Below are positions 6,591 through 8,679 of a DNA stretch of 8,679 nt, piece after piece. The notes under the pieces are model-generated. The model did not search any database. It saw only the letters and a list, made by a program, of their open reading frames with translations, and was not told where the DNA came from. Position 1 is the first letter of the stretch. Every line of letters starts with the position of its first letter. The translations under genes and the position numbers were made by a program. Source of the DNA: Ktedonobacter sp. 13_1_20CM_4_53_11 (GTDB lineage: Bacteria > Chloroflexota > Ktedonobacteria > Ktedonobacterales > Ktedonobacteraceae); assembly GCA_001919995.1 (NCBI GenBank), contig MNIY01000038.1, positions 1-8,679 of the forward strand, in the 5' to 3' direction.

Positions 6591-8679
6591 ATGGAACTTG
6601 AACTGCGAATTAACGGGATCATCAAAAGCCTGGACGTTGCCCCCAACGAATCCTTGATGACGGTGCTGCGCCAGGAAGGCTATCATAGCGTCAAGCACGG
6701 CTGCGAGACCGGCGAATGTGGCGCCTGCAATGTACTGGTGGATGGTGTGCCGCGTCCAAGCTGTGTCATGCTCGCGGCCCAGGCGGGTGGTTGTACTCTG
6801 ACCACCGTTGAAAGCCTGGGCACAGCGCGCAAACTTCACCCGCTGCAAGAAGCATTCATAGACACGGGTGCCATCCAGTGTGGTTTCTGTACCCCGGGTA
6901 TGGTGCTCTCTGCCCACGCGCTCCTTAAAAGCAACCCTGACCCCAGCGAGAACGAGGTACGCGATGCCCTCTCGGGCAATTTGTGCCGCTGCACCGGCTA
7001 TGTCAAGCCAGTCGAGGCAGTCTTGCGCGCCGCTGCTATCATGCGGGGTGAAACCGTACCTCCCATCAGCAGCCCCGGTTCAGCAGAAAACTTTAAACCG
7101 TGGGACCCCGGCCGCTCTCCGCTGGAACATGCCGAATACGGCGCGAGCAATCCCGACGCGGGACCCCCTTACAAGTCGCCCGGCTCCCCCACAACCGGTG
7201 AGGACTCGTCGGCTCAGGGCGGTACCGCCACCCTCGTCGGCGCCCGCACCTCCACCGACCTGAGCATTGTCGGTAAACCTGAGCGCAAAGTCGACGCCGT
7301 CAAGCTGGTCACAGGAAAACCAGCCTTCGTGGATGACATCGACCTGCGCGATATGCTGCACGCCCGCTTGCTGACCAGCCCTCATGCGCACGCCATTATT
7401 CGCGCTATCGATGTGTCGGAGGCGCGAGCATTATCCGGCGTCCATGCCGTGCTGACCTACAAAGATGTTCCTCGTATACCCTATACCACTGCGGGACAAT
7501 CCTGGCCTGAACCGGGCCCCCACGATCAGTACTGCCTGGACAATCGCGTGCGTTTCGTCGGTGATCGCGTCGCGGCTGTCGCGGCTGAAACGCCGGAGAT
7601 TGCGGAACAGGCTCTTGGCCTGATCCACGTTGACTATGAAGTTCTGCCGGCCGTGCTGGATCCCCGTCAGTCGACCGATCCCAACGCGCCGCGCATCCAC
7701 CCGGAGCCGGAGTCATATCGTATCCACGATGCTTCCCGCAACGTCGCGGCGCACCTTCACGCTGAAATTGGTGACGTTGAGCGTGGCTTCGCCGAATCGG
7801 ACCTGGTGGTCGAACGCGAGTACATCGTTCCACAGGTGCAGCAGACCCCCATCGAAAATCATATCGTCATCACCTACTGGGACGAAGATGATCGCCTTGT
7901 GGTGCGCACCAGCACGCAGGTTCCCTACCACGTCCGCCGTATTATCGCGCCGGTTATCGGCCTGCCTCCACGCCGGATTCGCGTCGTCAAGCCGCGCATC
8001 GGCGGTGGTTTTGGCGTCAAGCAGGAGGTCTTGCTCGAAGACATCTGCGCTATCCTCACCATGGCCACCGACCACCCGGTGAAGCTGGAATTTTCGCGTG
8101 CCGAAGAGTTTCGCAGCAGCCGCTCGCGCCATCCACAGATTTTGCGCATGAAAACCGGGGTCAAGCGCGATGGTACCATCATCGCCAATCAAATGACCCT
8201 GCTGGCCAACACCGGCGCCTATGGTACGCACGCGCTCACCGTGCAGAGCAATACCGGCTCGAAGACACTGCCGATCTACCCCTGTGCCAATATCCGTTTC
8301 GATGCCGAGATCGTCTACACCAATCTGCCGCCCGCAGGAGCTTTTCGCGGGTATGGCGTCCCCCAGGGCTTCTTCGCCCTGGAGAGCCACATCGATGAAG
8401 TTGCTAAACAGTTGGGCATGGATGCCCTGGAGCTACGCCGCAAGAATTGGCTCAAAGAGGGCGATGAAAATCCCCTCGCCAGGGCTCTCGGTGAAGGCAA
8501 AGAAGGCTACGCTCAGATCATCGAAAGCTGCGGCCTGCCCCAGTGCCTGCAGATCGTCGAGGAGAAGCTGAACTGGAAAGAAAAGCGCGGCAAGAGCGGT
8601 TCTGGACGCTTCCGCCGTGGCGTTGGCGTCTCTCTCGCCATGCACGGCACCGCCATTCCCGGCCTTGACATGGGCGGAG
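6591..8679 (+). CDS. fused [2Fe-2S]-molybdopterin subunit of a xanthine dehydrogenase-family enzyme, 3' end missing
   Basis: The frame is open from the ATG at 6591 to the right edge (696 residues seen; perhaps 200-250 more outside). Residues 1-150 form the iron-sulfur subunit: plant-type [2Fe-2S] ligands Cys38, Cys43, Cys46 and Cys58, then the helical-domain ligands Cys97, Cys100, Cys132 and Cys134 (QCGFC...LCRCTGY). Residues about 153-225 are a Pro/Gly/Ser-rich linker. From 226 the molybdopterin subunit begins (VGKPERKVDAVKLVTGK), with FVGDRVAAVAAET (322-334), the pterin loop RIGGGFGVKQE (469-479) and AFRGYGVPQGFFALESH (584-600). The late catalytic Glu expected near the C-terminus lies beyond the window. 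No FAD domain is present; the gene 2 nt upstream supplies it. An AGGGGGG site lies 10 nt before the start. Operon context with adenine deaminase points to hypoxanthine/xanthine hydroxylation in the cytoplasm, but related enzymes oxidise aldehydes or other heterocycles. Confidence 0.92.
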   Translation, partial: MELELRINGIIKSLDVAPNESLMTVLRQEGYHSVKHGCETGECGACNVLVDGVPRPSCVMLAAQAGGCTLTTVESLGTARKLHPLQEAFIDTGAIQCGFCTPGMVLSAHALLKSNPDPSENEVRDALSGNLCRCTGYVKPVEAVLRAAAIMRGETVPPISSPGSAENFKPWDPGRSPLEHAEYGASNPDAGPPYKSPGSPTTGEDSSAQGGTATLVGARTSTDLSIVGKPERKVDAVKLVTGKPAFVDDIDLRDMLHARLLTSPHAHAIIRAIDVSEARALSGVHAVLTYKDVPRIPYTTAGQSWPEPGPHDQYCLDNRVRFVGDRVAAVAAETPEIAEQALGLIHVDYEVLPAVLDPRQSTDPNAPRIHPEPESYRIHDASRNVAAHLHAEIGDVERGFAESDLVVEREYIVPQVQQTPIENHIVITYWDEDDRLVVRTSTQVPYHVRRIIAPVIGLPPRRIRVVKPRIGGGFGVKQEVLLEDICAILTMATDHPVKLEFSRAEEFRSSRSRHPQILRMKTGVKRDGTIIANQMTLLANTGAYGTHALTVQSNTGSKTLPIYPCANIRFDAEIVYTNLPPAGAFRGYGVPQGFFALESHIDEVAKQLGMDALELRRKNWLKEGDENPLARALGEGKEGYAQIIESCGLPQCLQIVEEKLNWKEKRGKSGSGRFRRGVGVSLAMHGTAIPGLDMGG

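Noticed and set aside
7713..8390. 225-residue minus-strand frame opposite the molybdenum subunit
   Set aside because: It is a shadow frame of a well-conserved gene, caused by codon bias, with no recognisable protein features.
1..8679. tRNA, rRNA, CRISPR array or defence system
   Set aside because: I saw no cloverleaf with a tRNA-like T-arm, no rRNA signature, no regularly spaced repeats and no defence-type protein motifs.

Overview
The window reads as chromosomal DNA of a moderately GC-rich, soil-type bacterium. The mix of a DUF899 protein, a DUF2182 membrane protein and a transposition ATPase fragment of the MuB/IstB type recalls Chloroflexota of the Ktedonobacteria group. That placement is an impression from gene content and protein style, not a computed assignment. 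All intact genes are on the + strand.

Left part (1-1600). The 3' end of a DUF899 thioredoxin-like gene runs in from the left edge. It is followed by a GC-rich hairpin, a possible promoter, and a complete DUF2182 multi-pass membrane protein gene. A Rho-independent terminator with an 11-bp stem and a T-run lies downstream.

Middle part (1600-3880). This is a gene-poor, patchwork stretch. It holds one complete alpha/beta hydrolase gene (2305-3105) with an intact Ser-Asp-His triad. On either side of that gene lie two near-identical 16-bp direct repeats (1899-1914 and 3221-3236) that look like insertion-sequence ends. The second repeat overlaps the stop codon of a decayed minus-strand fragment of a transposition AAA+ ATPase (3233-3573). 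The stretch is probably a former landing site for mobile DNA. An AT-rich leader of about 310 nt then precedes the next operon.

Right part (3884-8679). This is a tightly packed purine-degradation operon: adenine deaminase, then an FAD-binding subunit of a xanthine dehydrogenase-family enzyme (5 nt gap), then one large polypeptide (2 nt gap) that fuses the [2Fe-2S] subunit to the molybdopterin subunit and runs off the right edge. The likely route is adenine to hypoxanthine by deamination, followed by molybdenum-dependent hydroxylation of hypoxanthine to xanthine and urate. The fused iron-sulfur/molybdenum subunit, with FAD left on a separate protein, is the most distinctive architecture here. 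I did not find a convincing wholly new system.
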